In this document: positions 42,421-56,862 of the stretch, piece by piece
How positions within the stretch are numbered: the first letter of the stretch is position 1
How the letters are laid out: every line of letters begins with the position of its first letter
Assembly: GCF_041146395.1 (NCBI RefSeq)
Contig: NC_090989.1
Coordinates: 47,518,501-47,582,500, forward strand
DNA: 64,000 nucleotides
Source: Eulemur rufifrons
Taxonomy: Eukaryota; Chordata; Mammalia; Primates; Lemuridae
Direction of reading: 5' to 3'
The notes under the pieces: generated by a model
Told to the model about the DNA's origin: nothing
What the model saw: only the letters and a program-made list of their open reading frames with translations
Database searches by the model: none
Program-made: the position numbers and the translations under genes

Positions 42421-43625
42421 GGTTATATTAACAGAAAAGAAGAAAAATATCTAATTTCTCTTGGCAGATTTGCATATTTCATACCCAGGTATCTGGGATC
42501 TAGACATCTGAATTTGACCTAAATGGTAAAATTGCCTTCAGTTAACAGTAGCTTTTGGGTTGGAAAAGACTTTGATTTGTGGCATCAGGCATTGCTCATA
42601 TAGCTATTGCCAGTTTCAAAGTAGGTGAATTGTAAACAATTCTTTAAGAAAAATGAAAGCGTTTGAAAGGGTAAAAGTATTGAGGCTTCATTTGGCCTGA
42701 TGTGGTACCTGGTAATTACTGGTTTGGGAAAATTTCTAGTCATTGGACTAGATCAAAAGTGTCCATGGTTAAAATTTGATCTTTGCAAGCTCTGTATATA
42801 AGTGTTATTTTTTTGCCTTTAAAAATATTATACATATTTGGTCACTAACATGGCCGTATGTGAAATGTGTAAGTCAATAAAATAGAAAAGAACAAGTGAA
42901 TTGTCACTCTTTTTAAAAATTTTACACATTCGAAGGAACTGTTATTGTGTAATGGCCTATCTAAAGTCTTTGTAGATAAAGCAGATGGGGAGTTTCCCTT
43001 AGTGGCTGAAAGAGCTACGTTTGAATTGTAAATATGCTTTTTCTCACGCATTGAAATGAGACACATTATTTGTAGGGAATTGCATGCTCTTGAAGAGAAC
43101 ACCTTTTTATGGTTTACCTTCTAGAATTTATAATTTACGTGTTCTGTTGAAATTTTTGTTTTTTACCTTTATAGAAACAACAAAGTCAATATTAAAACAT
43201 GTCTTCCTGTTTTATAATGTCAAATAATGATAATGTGCCATGACATTTTATATTGCCATTCAGAAAAAAAAGTTTTATTTTTTAATAACATTAATTTTAT
43301 TAACATTATTTTGCTTACCTCTGGCATGCCTCAGGAACATACTTGGCTTTGATTACACACTAATTTTTTGTATTAAATTTGACTCATTAAAAACCTTTTT
43401 TTTTTTTTTTAAAAAAAGAATGAGAAGTCTTATAAGCAACTGACTATAACTTACCGTCTTGTAGCTAAGTACTTAAATTCTTTTAAAAAAGATGCCCTTT
43501 GGATTGATCACATTGTTTGACCCAGTATGTCTTGTGGACAAGTTAGTTCTTAATCACTCTGTATCTGTAAATACGTTGTGATGCAAACCAGTCCATTCCC
43601 CCTGGAAACACTCATGCATGTTTTA

Positions 43626-43631
43626 AATAAA
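43626..43631 (+). terminator. NFKBIZ: NFKBIZ poly(A) signal
   Basis: Canonical AATAAA in 'ttttaaataaacatt', about 1.35 kb after the stop, close to the human 3' UTR length as I recall it. Confidence 0.65.
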
Positions 43632-43650
43632 CATTAATTCACTAATAATG

Positions 43651-45816
43651 TCTTAAGGATGTGCATTTTCTTTTCCTAGTGCCTTATTTATAGTTCTATG
43701 GGTGGAAAAGTGTTATTAATGACTACTCTAAATACCTTTAAATTAGTTAATGTATTTTAAGTTTGGATTTTTTGGAGAACATGTCTCCCGAAGGTATATA
43801 AGATTTAACATTAAAATCTGTTTGCTAAGTTCACCTAGTAGAGGTTTGTTAGGTTCTGAAAATATCCCAGAAGTTTGATACTGTTGATCATTCAGAAGTT
43901 TATATGTGAGAAGAAGCTAAGTGGGAGCAGTGAACACAGGAAAAACAGTTTGGAGATTACCAGGGTCATTCTGAGAAGGATGTAAACCTGGGAATGGTAG
44001 TAAATGGGGTTCTTCCCTTTCCCAGCATGCTGTCTGGATGTGTGCAAGAATAAACACATCAGCGTCTCTGTCAGTATCAGTGATTATGATTATTGCACAT
44101 ATATTCTACTTCTTACAGCTTACTTACTTACTTAACTTACTTCTTAACTTAACTCCTAGAACCTGGTGAAAGCTATGAATCCTTTCCCTAGAAAAGTGCA
44201 CATACACTTATATACACAAATGCTGTGTTCTCCCCAGAAGACCATGGCTCACAGGTTAAGAATCTACTTTAGTTCCATTTCTGCACATCAAATATAATTT
44301 TTCCTTCATATAAATGAAATTTTAAGAGTAATTTGCTTTGCAAATGCAACCTGATAACAAGAACAGTAGAAATGACATATTTCCACTGAATATAGCTATA
44401 CAGGAAACTTCCCAAGTAAGCTTATATATTCTCCCTTAATTAATCCCAAATTCTCATAGTTAATTGATTGAACCAGGGTCTGGCAAGCATATTTGTGTGT
44501 GTGCGCATGTGGAAAGATGTATGATTGATAATATGAGGCTAAGACATACAAAACATTTCTTAGCCTTGAGGTGCTAGTGTGAGAGACAGGGCATGTGCTT
44601 TATTAATTAGATGGACTGTGTTAAACACCATTAAAAAGAGATTATCATAGAGATTAAGGAGAGAAATTTACATCTGACTGGAAGATTCAAGGTAGAGCAT
44701 TTGAGCTGTATCTTCAGAATAGTTAATTTGGATGTTCATAGAAAGGGAGGAGAGGCAGGTTAAAAAAAAAACAGAAAACAGCATGAACCAAGGCATAGTG
44801 TTTTACGAGAACAGCAGGTGATTTCAGTGTAGTTTGGTTAGAATTTGGGATGACCAATAAATTTCATCTTGTGTTTCACCTCTGACTGGTAATATTCTCA
44901 TGAATATCATGTTGAGAAAGATCTTCAGGCTTTCTAGGGGCTTGGGAAGAGAGAGTGTGTGATTGATTAGTGATATCTGCCACAGGGGTATGGGAAATGG
45001 CTCTCAATGGAATACCCTTAAAGAATGAAAAGCCAAGACTATGTGCTCATGGCTGCAACCTCAGTGCCTAGCATGGTGCCTGGCACATGGTAGCAACTCA
45101 TAAAATACTGGTTAAATGAGTGAATGTGTGCCAATCCTGGTTGGGATCACTGGTTTTTGCGGGGAGGTGGTATTTTGAGCCAGAATTCACTATTATATAC
45201 TAATGAATTATGGCGATCATAGTTCTGAACTTTAACATACGATTTAACAATGACATTGATATGTTAATGAAAATGGGCATAGTTGGATTTATTTAAAAAA
45301 AATCAGGCAGTCCCTCTTTGCAAAGGACTAACTTTAGTACTGTAGTTTAATATTCACTAAGGAATCTCCACAAGTCAGAGAGCAAATCTTCCAGCTCTAT
45401 AAATTAGTCAAATTAGTAACATTTAATATCCTTTCTATATTTGTACTTAGGAGTGGAGAATTTCCTCAAACTCTTCTAACTTGTAATAAATGTCAACTTC
45501 TTAAACACAGCGTCACTAACTTCCATTTTCTGATAACATCAGTTGCTCTGTATTGAATGTGACCACAGGGAGAAATCAGCTTCAGGTACTGGCTGAGTTC
45601 TTGATGATTCCTCTCATGTCAGGCCTGGGTACAAGGTTTGAGATTAGTTATAACTGTGCTACTAGGTTTGGGTTTTCCTGCTAGTGCCCTGGATTAGTCC
45701 TTGAGAGAAAGGGAGGGACTGTCTTATTCATCATCAGAGGCCCCCCACCTAGCACAGTATCTGACACATAGTAGACATTCAATAAATATTTCTTAAATTG
45801 AATTTATTTTATGACT
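43651..45816. other. Non-coding stretch with L2 remnants
   Basis: L2 3' ends near 45040-45125 ('tgcctggcacatggtagcaa') and 45700-45805 ('tctgacacatagtagacatt'). Otherwise AT-rich with no gene seen. Confidence 0.5.
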
Positions 45817-46119
45817 TATTTATTTATTATAGACAGAGTCTCACTCTGTCACCCAGGCTAGCATGCAGTGGTGTCATCACAGCTCACTGCAACCTCAAAC
45901 TCCTAGGCTCAATTGAGTCTCCTGCCTCAGCCTTCTGAGTACCCAGGATGACAGGTGTGCGCCACCATGCCTGGCTAATTTTTTTTCTATTTTTGGAGAG
46001 ATGGGATCTCAGGGTCTCACTCTTGCTCAGGTTTGTCTTGAACTCCTGGCCTCAAGCAATCCTCCCGCCTTGGCCTCCCAGAGTGCTTGGATTACAGGTG
46101 TGAGCCACTGAGCCCAGCC
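45817..46119 (-). mobile_element. Alu SINE (older)
   Basis: Reverse Alu without the lineage-specific insertion. The short direct repeat atgact lies at both ends (45811 and 46120). Confidence 0.88.
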
Positions 46120-46918
46120 ATGACTCTTTTAAATTTACTTTTTCTTGGCATATTTTATACTTCAATGTATTAACATTTTATCATTCACATGGAGCTTATG
46201 ACTTACTCCAGAAATACTTTTATGTTTCAACTATACAACAAGTCTGGTTTTACTTTATTTTCTCAGTCCCCTCATTCTACCTTTCGCGTCTGCGCAGACC
46301 CAGAAAACATTGCATGGGTGGTGCATTTCTAGGAAGAATTAAGACTGTAGGTTCCTCTCAAAGTGTCTTGCTTTCTTATTTGTACTCTTTGTCCTGGAGC
46401 CTGTGCTCCCTGCTCCACTACCATCACATCGTTCCCCTTGCCTGTCAGCCCAAGAGTGTTTTGGGATGAGAGTATCCAGGTAGTCCAGCTGAGTGCCCCA
46501 GGTTCAAGGTTTCAGTCTTTGCTGGACATCAGTATCTTTTGTGAAGTTTGTTAAACATGCAAATGCCTGGGCCCCACCCCAGGCTTCCTGAGTCTGAATC
46601 TCCAGGGTTTTCAGGACTTCTGGAAGGTATCTGTGAAGATGATTCTAGTACACAGTTTTAGTGTAAGTTAATTAGGAAATGCAGACTTTGGAGAGTAGCT
46701 GTGGGTTGGGCAGTAGCCATAGGGTGGTGACAGAATGGGTCGCTGCAATACCCATGCGGATTAAGCAGGAACTGATGAACGCCTGCCATGTAGCCAGGCA
46801 CGTTGGATCCTGTGGTATAGAAACCAGCTTTGAAGGTGCAATCATGAGTCACCTCATCTGTTTTTATGCTTTCAGAAAACACTTTTCTAAGGTTATTCTG
46901 GTTTTTAAGTTCTCCAGG

Positions 46919-47368
46919 TGTATTAGTTTCCTAGGATTGCAACAAATAACCACAAACTTGGTGGCTAAACCAAGACAAATTCATGCTCTCACAGTTCTGG
47001 AGGCCAAAATTCTGAAATCCAGGTGTTGGCGAACCATGCTCCCTGCAAAGCCTCCATGGACGAGTCTTCCTTTGCACATTTCAGCTTCTGGTGGCTCCAG
47101 GCACTCCTTGGCCTGTGCCAGTATAACTCCAATCTATGCCTCCATCTTCACATGGCCTTCTCTTTTCCCTGTGTTTTTCCTCTGCATATCTCTTACAAGG
47201 ACATTTGTCATTGGATTTACGGCCCACCTGAATAATCCAGGACGACCTCATCTCAAGATTCTTAATTACCTGTGCAAAGACCCTTTTTCCAAATGAGGTC
47301 ACATTCAGAAGTTCTGAGGATTCAGACGTGGACACATCTTTTGGGGGGCTTTCATTTAATCCACTACA
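46919..47368 (-). mobile_element. MaLR (MLT1-type) LTR
   Basis: Nearly full reverse MaLR LTR: starts 'gtattagtttcctaggattg', continues 'tcacagttctggaggccaaa', 'cttcacatggccttctcttt' and 'aaatgaggtcacattcagaa'. The open frames within it are chance. Confidence 0.85.
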
Positions 47369-47449
47369 CCAGGGAAAGAGGATTTATAATCCTTCTCCTA
47401 CCATTATTTATTTCTCTTACAAAATGAATAAGAATATTTCCTTTCTTTA

Positions 47450-47660
47450 AAAATTATTTTATTGTGGTAAGATTGCTTAACATGAGATCTATCCTCTTAA
47501 CAAAATTTTAACTGTATAGTACAGTATTGTTAACCACAGGGACAATGTTGTACAGCATAGCTGTAGAATTTATAAAATGAATATTTCTTTTTCAGCAATC
47601 CAATCGTGTGTCTTCAGAATCTATGCATACCTTTTACACATAATTTTTGATCTAACATAT
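47450..47660 (-). mobile_element. Old L1 3' fragment
   Basis: 'ttaactgtatagtacagtat' and 'tgttgtacagcatagctgta' resemble L1 3' UTR sequence in reverse. Confidence 0.5.
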
Positions 47661-48120
47661 GGTACAATATCTCCATCTCATTTATTAGCTTTAATACCTG
47701 GCATTGACCAGAAGACTCATTTACTATTGATAACCAAACTTTAAGAGAAACAGTAAAAATAATTATTGAGCTGTAATTTAAAAATTATTATGATGATTAA
47801 AAAAGCTTTAAGTAAGTTAAACTTACAACAAAGCTTCTATGATTTTCATTAGTCATTCTGCTCTGAGGTATACACCCAAATAAACCCTATGCTCTTGACC
47901 TGGGATCGCACGACTTAGAGTTGCTCATGTGGGAGGCAACATGATCACAAAATAAATGCTTCTGCTTTATAGCATCCGACCTTGTAATGATAACAGCAGA
48001 GTAGGCACTCACTGAAAACTGCAAATGCTTAAAGGTGAAGGGTCAAATCCAGTTTCAAACAGTAAACGTTGATTCCACTTTGTCAAAACTCAATTGAAAT
48101 ATACCACTTGGTCTAGATAT

Positions 48121-48554
48121 TGTAAGGCTGGCGGCAGGCACCTCTCCCTTCCCTAATGAAAAAAAGAAGAAGCCCCTCCTATTCCTCAATACCCCCCCTA
48201 AAACTGTAACAAAGAAATTCCTCACTCTTGGCGCTGAAATCTCCCCGCTGAAGAAGCTCCCATCCCCCAGCCCTAAGAACCTATATAAACCCACTCAGAC
48301 TTCTGGGCCGGGCGGCTTCTCTGGTCCACTCGTGGGACCGTGAGGCTCACCCGGGTCCCTCTCTTGGGACTCGTTACCCTGCCCGGGAGCGCCCCAATAA
48401 AGCCTCTTTACTTATCCCTTTCAACTCTGCTTGTCTTTCTTTCTCTGGTGCCGGCCAATCCAAAAAACCTTACATTTGCTGGGGAAATCCGGGAGGGTGC
48501 TTTGACCTTTGGCTCTGCCGCCCCTCCCTTGGACTCCGGTCTTAAAACCTTACA
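48121..48554 (+). mobile_element. Intact solo ERV1-type LTR
   Basis: 434 bases bounded by a perfect 7-base inverted repeat TGTAAGG...CCTTACA and by a 5-base target-site duplication gatat (48116-48120 and 48555-48559). Internal signals are in LTR order: TATA box TATATAA at 48283-48289, GC-rich U3/R junction, poly(A) signal AATAAA at 48396-48401 and a GT/T-rich downstream element. GC-rich against AT-rich flanks. No internal viral genes accompany it, so it arose by LTR-LTR recombination. Termini and duplication indicate a fairly recent insertion. Confidence 0.88.
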
Positions 48555-48559
48555 GATAT

Positions 48560-50689
48560 TATCTTCTTAAGTGATAGGATTCTGGCTATTGCTCTGAAAA
48601 TAAAGATTTTAGCAGCTCCAGGAACTTGGTAGTTGGATCCAGCATGTGTTTTGTTACCTGTTGGAACAGCTTAGTACCTTTAGGCTTGGACAATAGGGAC
48701 AAATTTCAGATTGTGAAACAATACTAGATTCCTTAGCTTAATTGACTGAGGGCTTAAGTTTGAAATTACTATTTATTTTATCAGTTCATGGTATCTTAAT
48801 TCCCTTGGCCTGCTGTCTGTATTTGCAGCCAAACATCTCTCAGGGAGGACTTTGGTTTCGAGTGCTTACATAGGCGCGTGGGTACCTCCTGACCGGCCTT
48901 CACGGAAGCCTCGCGTGTGGGCTGCTCTTGTCTTCCAGCACGCAGAGGTCAGCTTGGGCCCCCGTGGCAGTGGGAGCCTGCTGATGAGAGCCTGCCTTTC
49001 CAAATTGGCTCCGAAGGCTTTTTTACATTGTTCCACTTTTTATTTGTCTTTAAAATGACTATCCCTTCCTTTTTTGCTCATGAGAAGTATTCCTTGCAGG
49101 ATGCTTTAAAATTTTCAAAAAGTTCTTCTTTTTAGGCTCTTGAAGGTATGGAAGTAAGAATTGCTCATCTTCAGGATAGCAGTTGTATCCGGTGTAACAT
49201 CTTACGTGTATCTAAAGAAAATTTACATTACACCACTTGGGAAAACAAGTAGATACTTGGATGGTGCTTCTACCCAAAAGATTCTTGGAAATTTTTTTTA
49301 AAAGATAAATTTTTCAACTCAACTTGTAGAAAACTTTAAATATAACATATTACATTACCTTTATAAAAGAAAAAATAAATAGAGACTTCTCTAGGGCCCC
49401 ACAAAATGATTTTTTTGTCTAGGCCGAATAAAGCTACATATTAAGCCAGATTTTCCAAACAGATCCTCTAAATTCTATGAGAAACTGTCCAGTTTTTTCA
49501 TGAGGTATAATAGAGAAAGAGATCTATAGACAGAAATTTAATTTACACAGATTATTAATTTTCATACATATTCCAATCATATAGACTAATGAGGTACATT
49601 ATTTAAAGTGCAGAAAGTTATAGACAGTTGACAGGTTTCTTTTTTATGACATTATCCTCTTTCCCAGGCTATGTAAATCAGTTTTGTTTCTTCCCTCAGC
49701 TAAAGTTATCAAGGTCAAAATGTCTGTTAAATTAATCTTTTTTTCTTTTCTATTTTCTGTGCCACTACTCACATCTAAATTTTCATGACTTCATTCCTAA
49801 ATTGCCACAATTGACATTAAAAAGAAAACCTGGCATTTTATTATGGAAAGTTTCAAATAAACACAAAAGTAGGAAGAATAGTAGTATATTGAACTCCTAT
49901 GTACCTATCATAAAGCTTCATCAATTATAAACATTTTGCCATTCTTGTTTCTTCTTTCCCTCCTATATTTTTTCTAGAATAACTTAAAGCCCACTCCAAG
50001 CATTATAGAATGTCAGTATATACATGTTTAACAGATACATAGTATCTCCAGATAATAACAGATATAGAACATATCTATATAGTAACAGATATAATTTATG
50101 TCCCCATAGCTCTCTAATTATTCTTCCTCTCATCTTCTTGCTTTTCTCTCCAATCCAAAAATTTCCAACCATTTGGCATACTCTTAAGGAAACCTAAAAA
50201 GGTTTTTCAAAGGCTCAATGATTCCTATTGAATCAAACACAAGCTTTTGTCCTGGTTTACAAAACCATCTTGACTTTAGCTTGACCCTGCCTGTCTAAAC
50301 TTATCTTCCAATGTTCCCCACCAGCTATCAGGTGGTTCTCCTTACTGCTTCACTTGATGCCCTGTTTATTCCTGTCACTTGTCCTGCCCCTGCTTCCTCA
50401 AATTCTGTTTATCCCAGAAGGCCCCCGTGGGGTGCCACTTCTTCTATGAAGCTTTTTCCAGCTCATACTGACCTCTCCTTTCCCTGAATGCCTGGGATTT
50501 AAACACAGTTATAACTTGAGAGCTGATATTTTCTGTCGTATTCCAGTCTTAATTATTGCAACCGGGAAAGTGAGCTCTGAATCACTGTGTATCAGCATTT
50601 TCTTTTTAAAGACAACTTTCAAATATGTAAGTGGGTGGTATCTCTGAGGACACAGAGTAGGCGGATGGTACTGGACAGAATCTAGCATC
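48560..50689. other. Non-coding stretch with CpG-rich patch and L2 fragment
   Basis: 48860-49010 is GC- and CpG-richer than the surroundings ('taggcgcgtgggtacctcct') but has no gene. An L2-like piece spans about 50240-50500 ('gccacttcttctatgaagct'). The rest is AT-rich. Confidence 0.45.
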
Positions 50690-51285
50690 CTAATGGGAGG
50701 CAGAATTCTAAGGTGAATTGATCTCTGCCTCTGGTGTGACTCCTGTGATTATGTTAGGTTGTGTTGCAAAAGTGATTTTGCATATGTAGATAAAGTTATT
50801 AACCAGTTACTTTAAGATGGAGAAACTATTCAGGTAGGCCTGATCTCCTTTCATGGGCCCTTTAAAAGCAGAGAATTTTCTCTGGCTGGAGGCCAGAAGA
50901 GGAAATCAGAGCAATTCCAAGCCTGAGAAGGACTCAACCCATAATTACTGGCTTTGAGGATGGAGCAAGCAGACCACAAGCTGAAGAATGCAGATGGTTT
51001 CTAGAGCTCCAGAAAGGAAATGGGATCTCAGTTCTATATCCACAAGGAGCTGAATTCTGCCAACAAGCCAAATAAGCTTAGAAATACATTCTTCCCTAGA
51101 GCCTCCAGATAAGAGCCCAGTCCAACTGACAACTTGAGTTTGGCTTTGTGAAATTCCATGCAGAGAATCCAGCCAACCCCACCCAGACTTCTGACCTGCC
51201 AAACCTGCAAGATGATATGTGGGTGGTGTTTTAAGCTGTTAAATTTGAGTGTAATTTGTTACACAGCAATAGAAAATGAATACAA
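50690..51285 (+). mobile_element. MaLR (MLT1-type) LTR
   Basis: Forward MLT1 LTR: 'gattatgttaggttgtgttg', 'gagaattttctctggctgga', 'ccagacttctgacctgccaa', and the end 'aatttgttacacagcaatag'. Confidence 0.85.
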
Positions 51286-52014
51286 GAGGTAAAATAGCGT
51301 TTGAGCTTGTAGTTCAATTTTATGCATTTCCTGCTATTCTTATTAAGGCTCCAAATTAGCAAGGGAGGTTTTCCAACAAATGGGGGCACTTGTCTTTGCA
51401 GGTGTGGTCATCACACAGGCCTGACTTAGTTTATGATACCTCACTTTCATCCATCAGTTTCCTACTGCAGATAGGAAAATTTCAAGAAAAGGAAAGTGTA
51501 GCTTTCCTATTCCTGTGTTTTCAAAAGAGTCTATAAGAAGATGCTTGAGTAGGGGAAGGTGATTAGGAAAGTATATCTGACCAGCAGTCGCTACATAATA
51601 AGACTCTAACCACTACCTCTACCCTGGGACTGGGGAATATTTTGTAGGGAACGGACCCCTAATCTCTGCAGTAGTCAAGATTTCAGATGGTACAACTTGT
51701 TTATAAAAGAAATACAGACACTGTAGAAGCTGGTCAACAAATAGTTACTGAGGGCACTTAGAATGATAAGAACTGAGGTTAATTTCTTCTTCAGCCTAGA
51801 ATCAGTGATGATGGGCAGGGGCTTTGAAGTTTAACGGGTATCTATCTATTTCTCCAGCCACGTACAGGTAAACAAATGAATGAATAGACATTCATTTGGG
51901 GTGCCTGGGTGTGATTCATAAAGAAATTGTTCCTTATAAAATTTATTGCCAAATGACTCATTACAGAATGATGACGAAGATAAGACTTCTGTCTTAGAGG
52001 GTTATGCAAGTGTT
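51286..52014. other. Non-coding stretch, no gene seen
   Basis: Unique DNA between an MLT1 LTR and an L1. No exon or named repeat. Confidence 0.4.
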
Positions 52015-53340
<1,326 letters not shown>

Positions 53341-55439
53341 CCCATCCTCACTTCTTTTTCTGGGTCTCTAATTATATTTATTAATATTTAAGACCATTTT
53401 CCATTGTCCTGTAGGTCTCTGAGGATCTGTTTATTTTTGTTCAATCTATTTTCTCTCCATTCATTAGTTTGGATAATTTCTATAGATGTGTTTTCCTGTG
53501 TTCACATTCACTGCCTTTCTGCTACCATCTCTGATCTCCTGTGATTTTTTTAGACATCAATATTTTCAGTTCCAGAATTTCCATATGGTTCTTTATAGTT
53601 TATATTTATATGCTGAGATTTGCTGTGTTTTTACTCATTAAGCTTGTACTTTCCTTAATTTTTTGAGCCATATATATAGCATATTATGTAAAACTACAAA
53701 TGTAGCCATATTTATAGTTAAAGGTGCTTTAATGGCCTTGTCTTCTAAATCCAACAGCTCAGTAATGTTGAGACTTTGCCTTTTTGTTTGCCTTTTGTTG
53801 TTGTTTGTTTAGTTTTATTTTTTTTGCATGTCTAGCAGTGTTTCAATTGTATACTGGACATTGTTGGTGATACATTGTATAAACTCTAGACTCTGGACTT
53901 TTGTTTTCTTCCTTTGAGAAGGTTACCTTTTCCTCAATTGGCCAGTTGAATTACTGGCTGACTACCTTGCACTTCTTGTAGGCTTGTTTTTATGTTTTGC
54001 TAGGGTATGTCTTTGGAAAGCTCAAAATATTTCCCAAGTCCTTGTATCCTGGCATATCTCAATCTCCAAATTCTACAGATATTTTAACGGCTTGTTTTAG
54101 ACTTTGTTAGGGTGGGTCTGGAGTGGATCTTACTCCAAAGCATGGCTCTACCCTTTTCTGACATCTCAGTTAGGTACCTGGTGTGTTAATAAATTGATAA
54201 CAAAGTCTTGTCACTCTGGCTTTGCCAGAACTTCAATGTCCACCTTCACTCATGTTTAGAATCTCTATTCTGCTCTTGTGTGCTCTTGAACACTACTGTT
54301 CTGTGTAGATACCACAAGGCTCAGGCTGTCTTGACATGGACATGTACATCTTAGCTCTGAACCAAGAATTCATATGGAAATTTCTACACAACTTCTAGGA
54401 CTCTCCTTTCCCCCCATCCCAAAACATGTTCTTTCCTTTTTAGCGCCTTGTCCTACAGATTCAAACTGCTTCATTTCTTCTGAACTCTGCCTCTGCCTTC
54501 TCACCCCAGCAGGACTACTGTGCTCAGCTTGGATTGTAGCTTGCTATGCCATGGTTGGAAAATTGTACCCCTGCAGAGACCCAGGGTAATCGTGGGCCTT
54601 AACTTATGAATGTCTCCTCTTTCAGGAGTCGGTGTTGAATTTTCTGTTGTCCAGTGCTTAAAAACAATTGCCTTATATGTTATCTTCAATTTTATTGTTT
54701 ATGGTAGGAGGGCTAGTCCAATACCAGTTGCTTCATGATATCTGGAAGTGAAAGTTTATAAAATGTGCTCTTAAAGATTAAATCACATAAACAGGAATGG
54801 GTTTAATGAAGAGGGCCCAAAGCTTCTATTTGGGCTGAAAAATCATTTTTTTTAAATTAATTTATTTTTTGTTATATGAAAAAACATTCTTAATAGGATT
54901 GAGTCCCGTCTTATGGCTTGGGACACGGGCTCCATTCATAGGAAGTTAGAATGGTGGAGTAGAGTGTAGTTTCTTTCTGTTTCTAAAAATTGAGTCCAAT
55001 GGCCATTTCCTCTCTGCAAGAAACAAAAAGAGGGTTTCTAAAAATAATAATAGTAGTAATTATAACTTGCTATTTTTAAGTACTTAACATTCTAGGTGTT
55101 GTTCTTAAGCCATTATTTTTATTAACTGATTTATTCTTTGTAATAATCCAATTAATTACTAATTACTAGTGAGTACTTGAACATTATTAATTACTAATTA
55201 ATAATCTTATTTATAGGTGAGAAAAATTGATGTACAAATGGGTTAAATAATTTTCTTGAAGTGTCATATCTGGTACATGGTAGATATTGGAAATCTATAG
55301 AAAGCCTTTGCTAGTTTCCATTATAGAAATGTTATGTAGCACGAAGGATCCTAGAAACACAAGGTATATGAATGTGCAAGTGAGTAGGTAAATTGGTGAG
55401 GGCATTTGTGGGCACATGTGAGTACATGAGAGTGTGTAT
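53341..55439. other. Non-coding stretch, old repeat-like DNA
   Basis: T-rich sequence near 53400-53900 ('ccatatggttctttatagtt', 'gtatactggacattgttggt') looks like an old LINE-derived tract that I cannot place exactly. 54000-55439 shows nothing recognisable. Confidence 0.4.
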
Positions 55440-55768
55440 GGGTATGTGAGAGCTCCCACCTCAGGGTCTTTCCAAATGTTCTTTCCCTTGATCACAACCT
55501 CATCACCTTCAATCAACTTAAACTTCAGGGTCTAGCTTCAATATTGCTACTTCAGGGAAGCTTGTTACATGCTTTCATAACATGTTGCATTTTATTTTTT
55601 TCCATCACAATTGTGATAGTAATTATATAAATATTTATTTAATGACTATCTTTTTCACTAGACTGTACGCTCCATGAGGCCAATTTCCCACCATGTATTC
55701 AGCACCTAGAACAGTTTTGGGCACAGAGCACATGCTCAGTAAATATTCATTAAATGAATGAATGAATG
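55440..55768 (+). mobile_element. L2 3' end
   Basis: 'gactgtacgctccatgaggc' followed by 'gctcagtaaatattcattaa' and a (gaat)n-like tail are the L2 terminal signature. Confidence 0.8.
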
Positions 55769-55849
55769 CCCAAATAAGTAGGTTTCCTGGCTCAGATTCC
55801 TATAAACTTGATTTATCATTGAGGTTTGTCTATTTTTTTTGCCTTTCTC

Positions 55850-56060
55850 TGTTTGAAAAAATCACATACAATAGAATTTATTCTTTTTGGTATACAGATC
55901 TATGAGTTTTGATGTTACCACCACCACAGTCAAGATATAGAACACTTACATCTGCCCCTCGCCCTCACCAAAATTCCTCTTGCTAACCCTTTGTAGTCAA
56001 ACTCTACCCCCAAACTTTTACCCCTGGCAACCATAGAGAATTGTTTATTTTCCATTGCCC
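55850..56060 (-). mobile_element. Old L1 3' fragment
   Basis: 'gatgttaccaccaccacagt' and 'acccctggcaaccatagaga' match reverse L1 3' UTR sequence. Confidence 0.6.
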
Positions 56061-56204
56061 TGGGCTCTTCTTTTCTTTCCCATCCTGCTTTGTCTATATT
56101 TCAGCCACCTTACTGTTCAGTAGCACCCCTAAATACTTTATCAGAAGTGTGAGACTGAATTTACACCTTTGTCTTAGCCATTTATACCCTACATGGAATT
56201 TTTC

Positions 56205-56235
56205 ATTTATTTTATTTTATTTTATTTTATTTTTC
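56205..56235. repeat. (TTTTA)n simple repeat
   Basis: Five to six copies of ttttA-type pentamers. Confidence 0.85.
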
Positions 56236-56504
56236 TGACCTACCTCTGTACAATTTCACCTACATGGAATCATGTAAGCAAATAACCGGACTCTTGCAAG
56301 AATCGGAAGAGGAACACTAGGTCAGCTGAGCTTTTGTTAGTGGCCTATTATTTCTACCCTCTTAACAGCTGTAACATCTGTATGCATCTCTATTTCACTA
56401 CTCTGCCTTAATTTAGGCTTCACGATTTTGTTCAGATCATTGCAATGGCTTCCATACTGGTTTCCATGCCTCTAATACTTCTTTTTAAATTAAAAAAAAA
56501 AAAA

Positions 56505-56858
56505 AATTTTTTTTTTTTTTTTGAGACAGAGTCTCGACAGGCTAGAGTGCTGTGGCATCAGCCTAGCTCACAGCAAGCTCAAACTCCTGGGCTTAAGCAA
56601 TCCTCTTGCCTCAGCTTCTCAAGTAGCTGGGACTACAGGCGCTCGCCATCACACCCAGCAAATTTTTGTTTCTATTCTAGTTGCCTGGCTAATTTTTTGT
56701 TTCTATTTAAGTTGCCCAGCTCATTTTTTTCTATTTTTAGTAGAGACGGGGATTCACTCTTGCTCAAGCTGGTCTCGAACTCCTGACCTCAAGCAATCCT
56801 CCTGCCTCAGTCTCCCAGAGTGCTAGGATTACAGTCATGAGCTGCCACGCCCAGCCTC
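56505..56858 (-). mobile_element. Diverged Alu with internal duplication
   Basis: Reverse Alu. The stretch between the arms repeats a unit of about 32 bases ('gctaattttttgtttctatt' type) roughly two and a half times (56660-56740), lengthening the right arm. Confidence 0.85.
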
Positions 56859-56862
56859 TTTT

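Larger units (their letters stand above)
42278..43650 (+). other. NFKBIZ: NFKBIZ 3' UTR
   Basis: About 1.37 kb of AU-rich sequence following the stop. The likely poly(A) signal is AATAAA at 43626-43631; an earlier candidate lies at 42876-42881. Several ATTTA motifs and the stem-loop cluster at 42332-42420 suggest short mRNA half-life, in line with known post-transcriptional control of NFKBIZ. Confidence 0.8.

Noticed and set aside
46679..47296. Open frame of 205 codons on the + strand
   Set aside because: Most of it lies in a reverse MaLR LTR; no codon bias, no splice context, no homology.
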